From a virus, in the IMG/VR virus record IMGVR_UViG_3300042554_001574, positions 1 to 29,481 of that record: a DNA stretch of 29,481 nucleotides; one strand, given 5' to 3'. Each line of letters starts with the position of its first letter. The first letter of the stretch is position 1. The notes under the pieces were generated by a model. That model saw only the letters and a program-made list of their open reading frames with translations. It made no database searches and had not been told where the DNA came from. Shown here piece after piece: positions 15,873-22,423 of this stretch. The translations under genes were made by a program, and so were the position numbers.

Positions 15873-16028
15873 ATGAAGGAAATCTTTTTGATTTTGCTGG
15901 TCGAGTTCATCGCGTCATTGTTGTCGCATATTCCGATCACATTGCGACAGTATGAAGAACGTGATTGGTCGAATCGACTCGAAGAAATGGACCGAGTAAA
16001 GAGGGACTTCGATGCCTCTGGTCACTAA
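15873..16028 (+). CDS. Small membrane-anchored protein
   Basis: This 51-residue protein starts at an ATG with GGAGG (15860-15864) upstream. Residues 2-22 (KEIFLILLVEFIASLLSHIP) form one hydrophobic segment; the rest is highly charged (QYEERDWSNRLEEMDRVKRD) and probably helical. One N-terminal span plus a charged tail resembles small phage spanin- or holin-type proteins, but nothing diagnostic is present, and it could be any small membrane protein. It overlaps the glycosyltransferase-like gene by 17 bases. Confidence 0.6.
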   Translation: MKEIFLILLVEFIASLLSHIPITLRQYEERDWSNRLEEMDRVKRDFDASGH

Positions 16029-17208
16029 ACGATTACGCGAAGACGGGCAGTTCGTCAAAACGTTCGACGGAGATCCGGTCGGACTGAAACGGCGGTCGTG
16101 TTCAGCCGCGAAAAGACCGTGTCGAGACTGCTCAAACGCGGGCACGCTGATGTTGACGGCGGTCGAAGCGGAGATTGGCAATCGAGTAAACTGCGGAACG
16201 TGCCGCAACTACTTGATGGGGCTTAACGGAAAGCCTAATCACGATCATGCCGCAATCGTCCAGAAACTGTATGCCGAAATTGAATGGCCGCAACATTGGC
16301 GAGCAACGCACGGCGATAAGGACGGACAGCGAAAGAGGATTGGGGAAATCGTATCCAGTGTTCTGGCGAGTGCGACAACGACGTGTCCGACTCCGAGGCC
16401 AACACGAAGCCATCGAGTCACAAGCAAAGGCCGCAAGCCTTACGCGGGCTGGAGATCAGAGGCCGATGGGCCTCGCATCGAGCACGGGCCATTTGTTTCG
16501 TCGATTCGGCATCTGACCTATCACGTATGGGCGTCAAATCGAGGCGACTCTTGGCAATGGAATCTGGAGCAACTGGCAAAACGATGGAAGATATTTAACG
16601 GCACGCGAATTATCGGAGTGGTACACGATAAGGACTCACGGCCAGCCGATGAGGTGCTCACGTTTGCTGAATCGCTCGGCATGAATTTCGATCATCAGGT
16701 GATCAAGCCGAACGTGCCGAAACTTCGCGAAGTCGTTACGTGGATTCCGATGCTGAATCTCCTGAAGCCAGAGTCAGCCGGTGCAAATGAAGTCGTGTTT
16801 TCTGGACATGCAAAAGGGCAGAAATACGAAGACCCGAAGCATACTCGCGACTGGACGGATTTAATGTACCAATCCTGCTTGGACGATTGGGCATCGGTTT
16901 ACAATGCACTCCGAACGTCGCTGATGGCGGGATCATTTAAGGAATTTGGATTGCTCGGAAAATGGCACGACTGGGCATTCTCAGGAACATTCTTCTGGTG
17001 GCGACTAGCCGAGATCGGAAAAAGAAACTGGCGTCAGGTCGATCAGTGGTTCGCAGGAACTGAAAGCTGGCCAGGCAAGATGTGCGATCCCCGCGAAACT
17101 GCCTGTCTGTTTCTGAATGACAGCCGAAGAATGTATGACCAGCCATATTGGAGCGAAACAGTATGGCCAGAGTGGCAAAAGTATCAGGAGGCTCGCAGTG
17201 GGCGTTGA
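16012..17208 (+). CDS. Glycosyltransferase-like protein with N-terminal Cys cluster
   Basis: From about residue 165 on, this 398-residue protein resembles a glycosyltransferase-type domain seen in bacterial accessory proteins: HLTYHVWASNRGDSWQWNLE, IFNGTRIIGVVHDKD, KLREVVTWIPMLNLL, EVVFSGHAKGQKY, MAGSFKEFGLLGKW, WAFSGTFFWWRLAEIGKRNW. The first ~65 residues hold cysteines as CSAAKRPCRDCS and NCGTCRNYL, likely a zinc-binding domain; a Thr/Arg-rich linker follows. AGAGGGA (15998-16004) supports the ATG. It likely transfers a sugar to a virion protein, DNA or host component; the acceptor cannot be read from sequence. It leads a cassette with a hydroxylase and a methyltransferase. Confidence 0.62.
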   Translation: MPLVTKRLREDGQFVKTFDGDPVGLKRRSCSAAKRPCRDCSNAGTLMLTAVEAEIGNRVNCGTCRNYLMGLNGKPNHDHAAIVQKLYAEIEWPQHWRATHGDKDGQRKRIGEIVSSVLASATTTCPTPRPTRSHRVTSKGRKPYAGWRSEADGPRIEHGPFVSSIRHLTYHVWASNRGDSWQWNLEQLAKRWKIFNGTRIIGVVHDKDSRPADEVLTFAESLGMNFDHQVIKPNVPKLREVVTWIPMLNLLKPESAGANEVVFSGHAKGQKYEDPKHTRDWTDLMYQSCLDDWASVYNALRTSLMAGSFKEFGLLGKWHDWAFSGTFFWWRLAEIGKRNWRQVDQWFAGTESWPGKMCDPRETACLFLNDSRRMYDQPYWSETVWPEWQKYQEARSGR

Positions 17209-17749
17209 GATCATCAAGAACGCAATTCCTCGGTCGTTGTGCCTCGCTGCTGAAGCGGCGTGGCCCGATCCATCGTGGCCCTATTGGCATCGCTACAACG
17301 GAGCCACCGCGAACAAGTTTGGCAGCATGGACCGCAGCCGAATTCCACCAGCCTGCGTTGCGGCACTCGATGCGTTGGCTCTGGCTGTCGTTCCGCACAT
17401 CGGGGAGTCATTTATCGACTACGATTTGCACGCGGCCGGAATGCACATGATGCCGCCAGGCGGATTCCTTGGAAGACATCTCGATGCTGAGTGTCACCCA
17501 ATCCGGGGATGGCGGCGGACTCACTCGATTGTGATGTCACTGGGCGAAACATTTGGCGGGAACCTGATCCTTGAAGGAATCGGGAAGTTCGCCCCAGAGA
17601 TTGGGACGGCGATAGTATTTGAAACGGCAGGCCAGTGGCATGAGGTCACCCGAGTGGCCGATGATTCAGCATACAGAAAAACGCTGGCTCTGTTCGCGTG
17701 GGATCACGGGGACTGCTCTGGATCGACATCCGCAAACTTTGGGAAGTGA
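17198..17749 (+). CDS. 2-oxoglutarate/Fe(II)-dependent dioxygenase (prolyl-hydroxylase-like)
   Basis: This 183-residue protein probably hydroxylates an amino-acid side chain or nucleobase using 2-oxoglutarate, iron and oxygen. The iron-binding facial triad is visible: H94 and D96 in PPGGFLGRHLDAE, and H148 in GQWHEVTRV. R160 (AYRKTLALFAW) is suitably placed to bind 2-oxoglutarate. The start is GTG 17198, chosen because AGGAG (17186-17190) lies 7 bases upstream; longer in-frame starts lie deep inside the previous gene. It overlaps the glycosyltransferase-like gene by 11 bases and is followed 3 bases later by the methyltransferase, so the three are likely co-expressed. Confidence 0.82.
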   Translation: MGVEIIKNAIPRSLCLAAEAAWPDPSWPYWHRYNGATANKFGSMDRSRIPPACVAALDALALAVVPHIGESFIDYDLHAAGMHMMPPGGFLGRHLDAECHPIRGWRRTHSIVMSLGETFGGNLILEGIGKFAPEIGTAIVFETAGQWHEVTRVADDSAYRKTLALFAWDHGDCSGSTSANFGK

Positions 17750-17752
17750 ACT

Positions 17753-18244
17753 ATGCACCCTGGCGCATTTGAATTCCTAGCGAAGCATTCCACCCACGAC
17801 GCCCTGACCGTAATCGAAATTGGCAGTAGGGACATCAACGGCAGTGCTAGGGCACACTTTCCCGGAGCCACATGGATCGGCCTTGATCTGATCGCAGGCC
17901 CAGCGGTCGACGTTGTGTGTGACGCGATGGAATACGTTCCGCCGCAGTTGGTTGATTTCGTGATCTGCTGCGAGGTGCTTGAGCACTGCATGACATGGGA
18001 CTCGCTGATTTTCCATTCCGCAAGCTGGTTGAAGCCCGGCGGAAAAATCCTGATCACATGCGGCGGTCCCGGCAGAGATCCGCACTCAGCATTCGACGGT
18101 GGGGCATTGCAGGTCGACGAACATTACGGAAACATCAGCCAGGATGAGCTGGCCGAGGAACTGCATTACGCCGGGTTTGTGCAGATCGAAGTCAGCGGCA
18201 ATGAACACTGGCGAGACACTTACGCGGTGGCAGTGAAATCATAG
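17753..18244 (+). CDS. SAM-dependent methyltransferase (class I)
   Basis: This 163-residue protein is a minimal Rossmann-fold methyltransferase. Motif I is VIEIGSRDINGSAR (about 20-33). The acidic residue after strand 2 lies in WIGLDLIAGPAVDVVCDA, and a motif IV-like strand reads DFVICCEVLEHC, with a following SWLKPGGKILITCGG post-motif typical of small-molecule or protein methyltransferases. There is no DPPY, so it is not an adenine-N6 DNA methyltransferase. It ends the late operon and probably acts with the hydroxylase and glycosyltransferase-like protein. The substrate is unknown. Confidence 0.8.
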   Translation: MHPGAFEFLAKHSTHDALTVIEIGSRDINGSARAHFPGATWIGLDLIAGPAVDVVCDAMEYVPPQLVDFVICCEVLEHCMTWDSLIFHSASWLKPGGKILITCGGPGRDPHSAFDGGALQVDEHYGNISQDELAEELHYAGFVQIEVSGNEHWRDTYAVAVKS

Positions 18245-18272
18245 TTACGGCCCCGGCGTCATGAACCGGACC

Positions 18273-18325
18273 AACGCAGTCTGGGAAGGGCCGCATCCGA
18301 TCGGGTGCGGCTCACTGCGTTTTAT
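18273..18325 (+). terminator. Late operon terminator, probably bidirectional
   Basis: AACGCAGT (18273-18280) pairs perfectly with ACTGCGTT (18314-18321). Inside, CCGCATCC (18291-18298) pairs with GGGTGCGG (18303-18310) across a GATC loop, with one T-G pair. A short T run follows (to 18323). It separates the + late genes from the - strand gene whose stop begins at 18322, so it can serve both directions. Confidence 0.8.
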
Positions 18326-18594
18326 CTTCGTGGCTTCCAGTTCTCTGGCTGCTGCCAAGTGTCTGGCCTGCGTGGCTGCTGAGCCTCTCTAATTGCTCTT
18401 GTCATGTTGGTGGCAATTTGTTTTCGCTCAAGCGTAGCAGCATGGACGATCGAGCCAATGTGCAGAAAGATTCCCGGCAGAATGAACATTAGATAGCCGG
18501 TAAAGATGCCAACGCACCACAGCAAAGCTTGGCCGGGCTTACCTAAGATCAGATGTCCGAGGCCGGGAAACAAAAACGCGCAAAGCCCAGCCAT
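18322..18594 (-). CDS. TM2-like small membrane protein
   Basis: This 90-residue protein has two hydrophobic spans (AGLCAFLFPGLGHLILG, residues 2-18, and ALLWCVGIFTGYLMFILPGI, about 23-42) joined by GKPGQ. The pattern, including the GLGH...GK turn, is that of TM2-type membrane proteins. A cytosolic tail rich in Arg, Gln and Pro follows (REAQQPRRPDTWQQPENW). The ATG at 18594 is chosen because it overlaps the stop of the upstream 31-codon gene as TGATG; an in-frame start 8 codons earlier is possible. It converges on the late operon. Function unknown; a superinfection-exclusion or lysogenic-conversion role is only a guess. Confidence 0.68.
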   Translation of the reverse strand: MAGLCAFLFPGLGHLILGKPGQALLWCVGIFTGYLMFILPGIFLHIGSIVHAATLERKQIATNMTRAIREAQQPRRPDTWQQPENWKPRR

Positions 18595-18689
18595 CACACA
18601 CACCCTCTGGCAAACCACATCAGCAGCAGAATCGGGCCTGCGAAAATGCAGGCTTTCAGATCACGGGCGATTCGGCGGAGCGGGTTCAT
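18594..18689 (-). CDS. Tiny membrane peptide
   Basis: This 31-codon frame, ATG at 18689, encodes MNPLRRIARDLKACIFAGPI followed by LLLMWFARGCV: a basic, amphipathic start and one short hydrophobic span. Its stop shares TGATG with the next gene, a strong sign of coupled translation. No good ribosome site is visible. A -35-like TTGACA lies about 36-41 bases upstream on this strand (18725-18730), but no convincing -10 follows. Confidence 0.4.
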   Translation of the reverse strand: MNPLRRIARDLKACIFAGPILLLMWFARGCV

Positions 18690-18928
18690 GGTCAACAGGA
18701 TTGTCACGGTCGGGCAAAATGTCAATTGACTAGGGAAAACACGACTTTCCGAAATCGCTCACAGAAGCCATTAAGTGCGTATTGCACTGCGACACGTAGG
18801 CCAATAGAGTACCTCTGTCGACGCGAACGACACAAACCAGACGCGAGTGTGACCGGACACAGAGATAAAAACCGGCTGTTGGACTTCCCTACAGTCAGAG
18901 AGGAAGTCAGTCGACCGCTAAAAGGCAC
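18690..18928. other. Intergenic region, no convincing gene
   Basis: About 240 bases separate the small membrane genes from the integrase terminator. Frames on both strands lack ribosome sites and known motifs. A direct repeat, GACGCGA, occurs twice (near 18818 and 18840), and CTCTGT and ACAGAG flank that stretch as an inverted pair. These could be recombinase or regulator sites, but the evidence is thin. Confidence 0.3.
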
Positions 18929-18929
18929 A

Positions 18930-18960
18930 AAAGGGCCGCTCAGAAATGAACGGCCTTTTT
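18930..18960. terminator. Bidirectional intrinsic terminator
   Basis: GGCCG (18934-18938) pairs with CGGCC (18951-18955), extended by a G-T pair and flanking A-T pairs. A T run follows on the + strand (18956-18960 onward), and the flanking A run gives TTTT on the - strand. It ends the integrase transcript, whose stop is at 18970. Confidence 0.7.
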
Positions 18961-18969
18961 TATGCGCGG

Positions 18970-19896
18970 TCACCCCGCCGCGAGCCGTTCTGCCGTCATG
19001 CTGATCAGCCCCTGTGCAGACGGATCGAGACGGCGATAGGCCGACAGAAGGCTGTCTTCGGACGATTGAGCAGCCCCGAACGATTGCGGAACTCTCACGC
19101 GGTCCATTGCGGCGGTCAGGATTTCCAAAGCCGGCACGTAATGGTCCCGTGTTCCCAGTCCATGCCCGTGCAAAAGTGCCCCGGCATCAGATGACACCTT
19201 CGACCATTCGGTGATGCCTCGGTCCCGGATCTGACTCGGCAAGATTCGCGGGATCTTTGCGATTGTGCAGACTCGGTCAAGTTCGCCCCGGACGATGACC
19301 TGCGCGTGATCGTTGCTCAACTTGTAAGGTAGCCTTACGGGTTCGAGCCATTTGCGGAGCCACGGCGGAACTGGGATGCGGTGACGGTGGCCAGTCTTTT
19401 GAGCTTCCCAACTGATCGACCTGACAGCAGCGTCGGAGGCCAGTTGGAGCTTCAAGCAGTCCTCCAGCCTGGCACAGGACCAATACATCAGGACAACCAG
19501 TTGGCAGCTCCACGGCGCGAGCCACGGCCAGCAGGTATCGAGGTCAGCAATATCGCAAGGCTTCGGATCGGGCTTTGGCTTTTTCACCGTGTTGAGCAGC
19601 TCCGGTCCGCCTGCGTCGAGGACGATCGTGCGGACATCCTTGACGACGCCACGAATCGATGCCTCTGGGATCTGCTGCAATCTGGCTGCACTGACAAACG
19701 TTTCGACGTGGGCCTGCGTGATGGTCGAGCATTCGAGATTCTGCACGACTTTGGCAAATCTCCGGCAGTTGCTCAGCGGTGTTTTTGCGATGCTCTTTCG
19801 GTCGCAGTATTCGGCGGCATGTTCAACGATGTTCATAATGGACGTTCCAGTGATGTGAATCCATTCACTGGCAGGCGGGCGAGGGCATTGCGACAC
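18970..19896 (-). CDS. Tyrosine recombinase / integrase, divergent
   Basis: This 308-residue protein (if read from the GTG at 19896) carries the tyrosine recombinase core: R143 in YWSCARLEDCLKL, K167 in QKTGHRHRIPVPPWL, R224 in LPSQIRDRGITEW, H245 in LLHGHGLGTRDHYV, and the nucleophile Y253. The box II histidine of the usual HxxR is replaced by S221 (SQIR). The N-terminal ~110 residues form a SAM-like core-binding domain. ATG 19836 (MNIVEHAAEY) is an alternative start and would remove 20 residues of unlikely sequence. It probably integrates the phage genome, next to a tRNA-like sequence near 20030-20054. A terminator follows it. Confidence 0.82.
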   Translation of the reverse strand: MSQCPRPPASEWIHITGTSIMNIVEHAAEYCDRKSIAKTPLSNCRRFAKVVQNLECSTITQAHVETFVSAARLQQIPEASIRGVVKDVRTIVLDAGGPELLNTVKKPKPDPKPCDIADLDTCWPWLAPWSCQLVVLMYWSCARLEDCLKLQLASDAAVRSISWEAQKTGHRHRIPVPPWLRKWLEPVRLPYKLSNDHAQVIVRGELDRVCTIAKIPRILPSQIRDRGITEWSKVSSDAGALLHGHGLGTRDHYVPALEILTAAMDRVRVPQSFGAAQSSEDSLLSAYRRLDPSAQGLISMTAERLAAG

Positions 19897-20058
19897 CCTA
19901 AGATCGGTCGTATGGATTAAGTAAAAACAGCGTTTTTTGCGGGGTGTTTCCCCATTGTGGATGGCTAGCGCGGTCCTCTCCAGGGGGGATCGTCGCCCCT
20001 ATTTCAGGAGCTAGTGAGGTAAAACTCGTGCAGGTTCAACTCCTGTCTTGCGCAATGA
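19897..20058. other. Structured intergenic region with tRNA-like T arm (possible attachment site or ncRNA)
   Basis: No gene is seen here. GCAGG-TTCAACT-CCTGT (20030-20046) forms a perfect tRNA-like T arm and loop, followed by CTTGCGCA, which looks like the 3' strand of an acceptor stem. GCGCGG (19968-19973) could pair with it. However, no D arm or convincing anticodon arm can be fitted, and no CCA is present, so an intact tRNA is not supported. CAGGAG...CTCCTG and AAAAAC-AGC-GTTTTT are further hairpins. A phage attachment core copied from the end of a host tRNA gene, or a small structured RNA, would explain it. Confidence 0.4.
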
Positions 20059-20129
20059 CCCGAGGGTGCGACGGCTGATTGATCGACAAAGTCTGGTCAG
20101 CCTGAGCTTCTCACCCCTCGGGCTTTTTT
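20059..20129 (+). terminator. Branched intrinsic terminator
   Basis: CCCGAGGGTG (20059-20068) pairs with CACCCCTCGGG (20112-20122) with one bulged base. Inside it GGCTGA (20073-20078) pairs with TCAGCC (20097-20102). Six Ts follow (20124-20129). Something is therefore transcribed rightwards before it, though no gene is visible there. Confidence 0.7.
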
Positions 20130-20130
20130 C

Positions 20131-20158
20131 TTGCGTTACTATAGAGACACGCTACACT
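20131..20158 (+). promoter_or_regulatory. Promoter/operator of the HTH gene
   Basis: TTGCGT (20131-20136), a 16-base spacer and TACACT (20153-20158) form a modest promoter. The spacer holds CTATAGAGAC, nearly identical to the left half of the operator in the promoter at 20396. The likely transcription start (about 20165) would lie very near the gene's ATG codons (20166/20172), so the mRNA would have almost no leader. Confidence 0.55.
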
Positions 20159-20171
20159 TCGGAGCATGATC

Positions 20172-20390
20172 ATGACAGAAGAAAAAACATACTCGGTCAA
20201 AGAGGCCGCGAATGAGGTAAGGCTTTCGCGTGCGATCGTGTCACGTCTTTGCCAGCGTGGATTGATCGGAAAGAAGTACGAATTCCCTGAGTTTTCGCAG
20301 CATGTTTACAGGTTAACCGATGAAGACCTTGAGACACTGCGAGAGCGAAAAAGAGACTGGCAGAAAAAACTGCAAAAAAAATCTGCGTAG
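20172..20390 (+). CDS. MerR/excisionase-like HTH regulator
   Basis: This 72-residue DNA-binding protein has a winged helix-turn-helix at its start: TYSVKEAANEVRLSRAIVSR (about 5-24), then LCQRGLIGKKYEFPEF and HVYRLTDEDLETLRE, the usual MerR-N-terminal/excisionase layout. It ends in a very basic tail (RKRDWQKKLQKKSA). ATG 20172 is preferred because GGAG (20161-20164) is 7 bases upstream; ATG 20166 is also possible if the mRNA is leaderless. It lies between two operator-bearing promoters and beside an integrase. It is therefore either the repressor of the early operon or an excisionase; small Xis proteins often do both. Confidence 0.7.
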   Translation: MTEEKTYSVKEAANEVRLSRAIVSRLCQRGLIGKKYEFPEFSQHVYRLTDEDLETLRERKRDWQKKLQKKSA

Positions 20391-20395
20391 TGGTG

Positions 20396-20424
20396 TTGAC
20401 AGTCTGTAGAGACCTCTCTACAGT
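20396..20424 (+). promoter_or_regulatory. Early promoter with palindromic operator
   Basis: TTGACA (20396-20401, a perfect -35), a 17-base spacer and TACAGT (20419-20424) form the best promoter in the window. The spacer and -10 contain a perfect inverted repeat, CTGTAGAGA (20404-20412) and TCTCTACAG (20415-20423), two bases apart. A repressor bound there would block RNA polymerase. The operator-bearing design matches the promoter at 20131-20158. It should drive the early genes from 20598 on. Confidence 0.8.
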
Positions 20425-20430
20425 GCCGCC

Positions 20431-20597
20431 GTGTTGAGTTTACGGATAGCCGATTCGCGTGAGAACGAATCGGAAATCCATTCAATCAGACTTTGTCACT
20501 GGGCCGTCTTGGTCCTTCCGTCACGCATTGATTGCGGTCGGAGATGTGACGCAGATGGAATCTGCCTTTCGCATGGAAGGCGATTTAACGGTGTTGC
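20431..20597 (+). other. Structured 5' leader of the early operon
   Basis: Between the expected transcription start (about 20431) and the methyltransferase gene lie about 167 bases. CCGATTCG (20450-20457) and CGAATCGG (20466-20473) form a perfect 8-base-pair hairpin. GCAGA-TGGAA-TCTGC and CCTT...AAGG follow. Short frames run through it, but none has a ribosome site or recognisable product. Attenuation or translational control is possible. Confidence 0.4.
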
Positions 20598-21989
20598 ATG
20601 GGCACGCGCCAAAATGGCGAAGCGCCTGCGAATCTCGCATGGCATCCAGCAGCTTGCATTTTCCCGATGATGCCAGATGACGAGCTCCAGTCTTTGGCAG
20701 ACGACATCGCAAAGCATGGACTCCGAGAACCTGTCGTCATGTTCGACGGCAAAGTTCTTGACGGTCGAAACCGCAGTGCAGCCTGTGCAATCGCTCAAGT
20801 AAAGCCGAAGACGATCGAGTTCAATGGATCGGCATCAGATGCCCTGTCGTTTGTCTGGTCAAAGAATCGGACGCGAAGACATCTGAGCTCCAGTCAGGCC
20901 GCGATTGCAGACGCAAAGCGAGCTCAACTTGATGAGGAATATCAGAAGGCGATTGCCGCTACTGTTGCTGAACAGCCAAAAGGTGGAAGGCCGAAAACCG
21001 GTACAAATAATTGTACCAGTAAAAAGGACACGTCAGCACTGACAGATGAGAAGCGTGCAACAGCGGCGGGAACGAATCGAACATACATCAAGCCAGCCCA
21101 AAAGATCGTCGCGACTCGCCCTGACCTCGCCGAGAAAATCGAACAGGGCAAGCTGACTATCCCCCAGGCAACGGCAGAAATCAAGCGAACCGAAAAGGCG
21201 GTCGAGCTCCAGCAAAAGGCGGCAGCAGTTCAGGAGCTTAGCAACGATCAGCCATCGTGGACCCTGATCAATGACGATGTGATGACCGGGCTGGAATCAG
21301 TCCGCGACAATCACGGGCCTGCACGCCTGATCTTCACGGATCCACCCTACAACATCGGCATCGACTACGGCGACGGTGCTGAAGCCGACTCAATGCCTCA
21401 TGATAAGTTTGTCGGCTGGTGCAAAGACTGGCTGGCACTGTGCCGTGAATGCCTGACGGACGACGGTAGTCTGTGGTTGATGACGTGCGACGAGGTTGCC
21501 GCAGAGTCCTGTTTGATCCTAAAGGATCTGGGATTCAACATACGGAACTGGATCAAGTGGTACGAGACGTTTGGCGTCAACTGCTCCGGGAAGTTCAACC
21601 GAACCAGCCGCCACATCTTTTACGCGACCATGCACAAACGGGCAATGGTCTGGAACGCGGAGCCGGTGTCGCGGCCGTCTGATCGTCAGACGAAGTACAA
21701 CGACAAACGTGCTGCTGCTGGCGGAAAGATTTGGGACGACGTTTGGCAGATTCCGCGGCTGACAGGCTCCTGCGAAGAACGGATTCCGACGTTCCCGACA
21801 CAGCTTCCCTTGGCACTGGTTGAACCGATCGTGCTTTGTGCCAGTGAGTTGGGCGATTTGGTTGTGGATCCGTTTAACGGCAGCGGAACAACAGGTGTTG
21901 CTGCCATCCGGAACGGTCGTAAGTACATCGGAATCGACAAGAGCGAATCGTTTATTGATCTCGCTCAAAAACGGCTGGTGATTTCATGA
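20598..21989 (+). CDS. ParB-like domain fused to DNA methyltransferase (beta class)
   Basis: This 463-residue protein has a ParB/sulfiredoxin-like N-terminal domain (WHPAACIFPMMPDDELQSLA, VLDGRNRSAAC at 53-63, about residues 15-125), a basic/helical middle, and a C-terminal DNA methyltransferase. Motif IV is DPPY (248-251, in LIFTDPPYNIGIDYG) and the SAM-binding motif FNGSG is at 426-430 (VVDPFNGSGTTGVAAIRNGR). Catalytic motif before SAM motif marks the beta class, as in CcrM-type adenine or N4-cytosine enzymes. It probably marks phage DNA against host restriction; the site is unknown. There is no strong ribosome site before ATG 20598, the first start in its frame. The HNH gene overlaps its end by ATGA. 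Confidence 0.9.
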   Translation: MGTRQNGEAPANLAWHPAACIFPMMPDDELQSLADDIAKHGLREPVVMFDGKVLDGRNRSAACAIAQVKPKTIEFNGSASDALSFVWSKNRTRRHLSSSQAAIADAKRAQLDEEYQKAIAATVAEQPKGGRPKTGTNNCTSKKDTSALTDEKRATAAGTNRTYIKPAQKIVATRPDLAEKIEQGKLTIPQATAEIKRTEKAVELQQKAAAVQELSNDQPSWTLINDDVMTGLESVRDNHGPARLIFTDPPYNIGIDYGDGAEADSMPHDKFVGWCKDWLALCRECLTDDGSLWLMTCDEVAAESCLILKDLGFNIRNWIKWYETFGVNCSGKFNRTSRHIFYATMHKRAMVWNAEPVSRPSDRQTKYNDKRAAAGGKIWDDVWQIPRLTGSCEERIPTFPTQLPLALVEPIVLCASELGDLVVDPFNGSGTTGVAAIRNGRKYIGIDKSESFIDLAQKRLVIS

Positions 21990-22423
21990 CATTCAACGAG
22001 CTGAAGCTGGCCATCGCAATTCACAAAGCCCAACTCGGCGGTCGGGATCTGGTAACTGATCGAGAACGCAAAGAGGCAGCGTGCCTGATTTATGCCGAGT
22101 GGGTCATGCACTTTGAGGAAACGGTTTTCCCATTCGATCCGGACGACATCGATCGAATGCGGTTGAGTGTTCGCAAGAACAACAACACGAAGATTAAAGT
22201 CGATGTTGCGATTGCTCATGGTGTTCGATGTTTCTTTAGTAATCGCGGGAAAGGTCCGTGCTGCTCTGAAGCCGAATGTGGGCATCTGGTGCCACGTTCT
22301 AAGGGCGGCGGAATGACGGTTGAGAACTGTCAGATTGAGTGCAGGGCTCACAACAACCAGCGGCGTGAAATGCTTATCGAAGAATACTTGAACAGCGACA
22401 TGGTTACTGAGGAGGAGTTTTGA
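21986..22423 (+). CDS. HNH endonuclease
   Basis: This 145-residue protein carries the HNH beta-beta-alpha-metal site in its C-terminal half: H100 in CGHLVPRSKGGG, N114 in TVENCQIEC, H122 in CRAHNNQRREM. Zinc-holding cysteines lie at C92/C93/C98 and C115/C119. The N-terminal 80 residues are helical and of unknown role. Translation is coupled to the DNA methyltransferase (ATGA overlap), suggesting the two work on the same DNA sites or at least at the same time. It could be a restriction-type partner, a homing enzyme, or a nuclease acting on host DNA. Confidence 0.82.
   Translation: MTFNELKLAIAIHKAQLGGRDLVTDRERKEAACLIYAEWVMHFEETVFPFDPDDIDRMRLSVRKNNNTKIKVDVAIAHGVRCFFSNRGKGPCCSEAECGHLVPRSKGGGMTVENCQIECRAHNNQRREMLIEEYLNSDMVTEEEF

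Noticed and set aside
18726-19004. 92-codon plus-strand frame running into the integrase 3' end
   Set aside because: It crosses the terminator hairpin at 18930-18960, lacks a ribosome site and overlaps the end of the integrase gene.
19381-19920. Plus-strand frame (179 codons) opposite the integrase
   Set aside because: The minus strand carries the recognisable recombinase motifs, and this frame has none.
19968-20054. Intact class II-like tRNA gene of 87 bases
   Set aside because: The acceptor ends and T arm can be paired, but no D arm exists, the proposed anticodon loop is implausible and CCA is absent. Retained only as a tRNA-like/attachment candidate.
20459-20680. 73-codon frame in the early leader overlapping the methyltransferase start
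   Set aside because: No ribosome site or recognisable sequence; the leader hairpins explain the region better.
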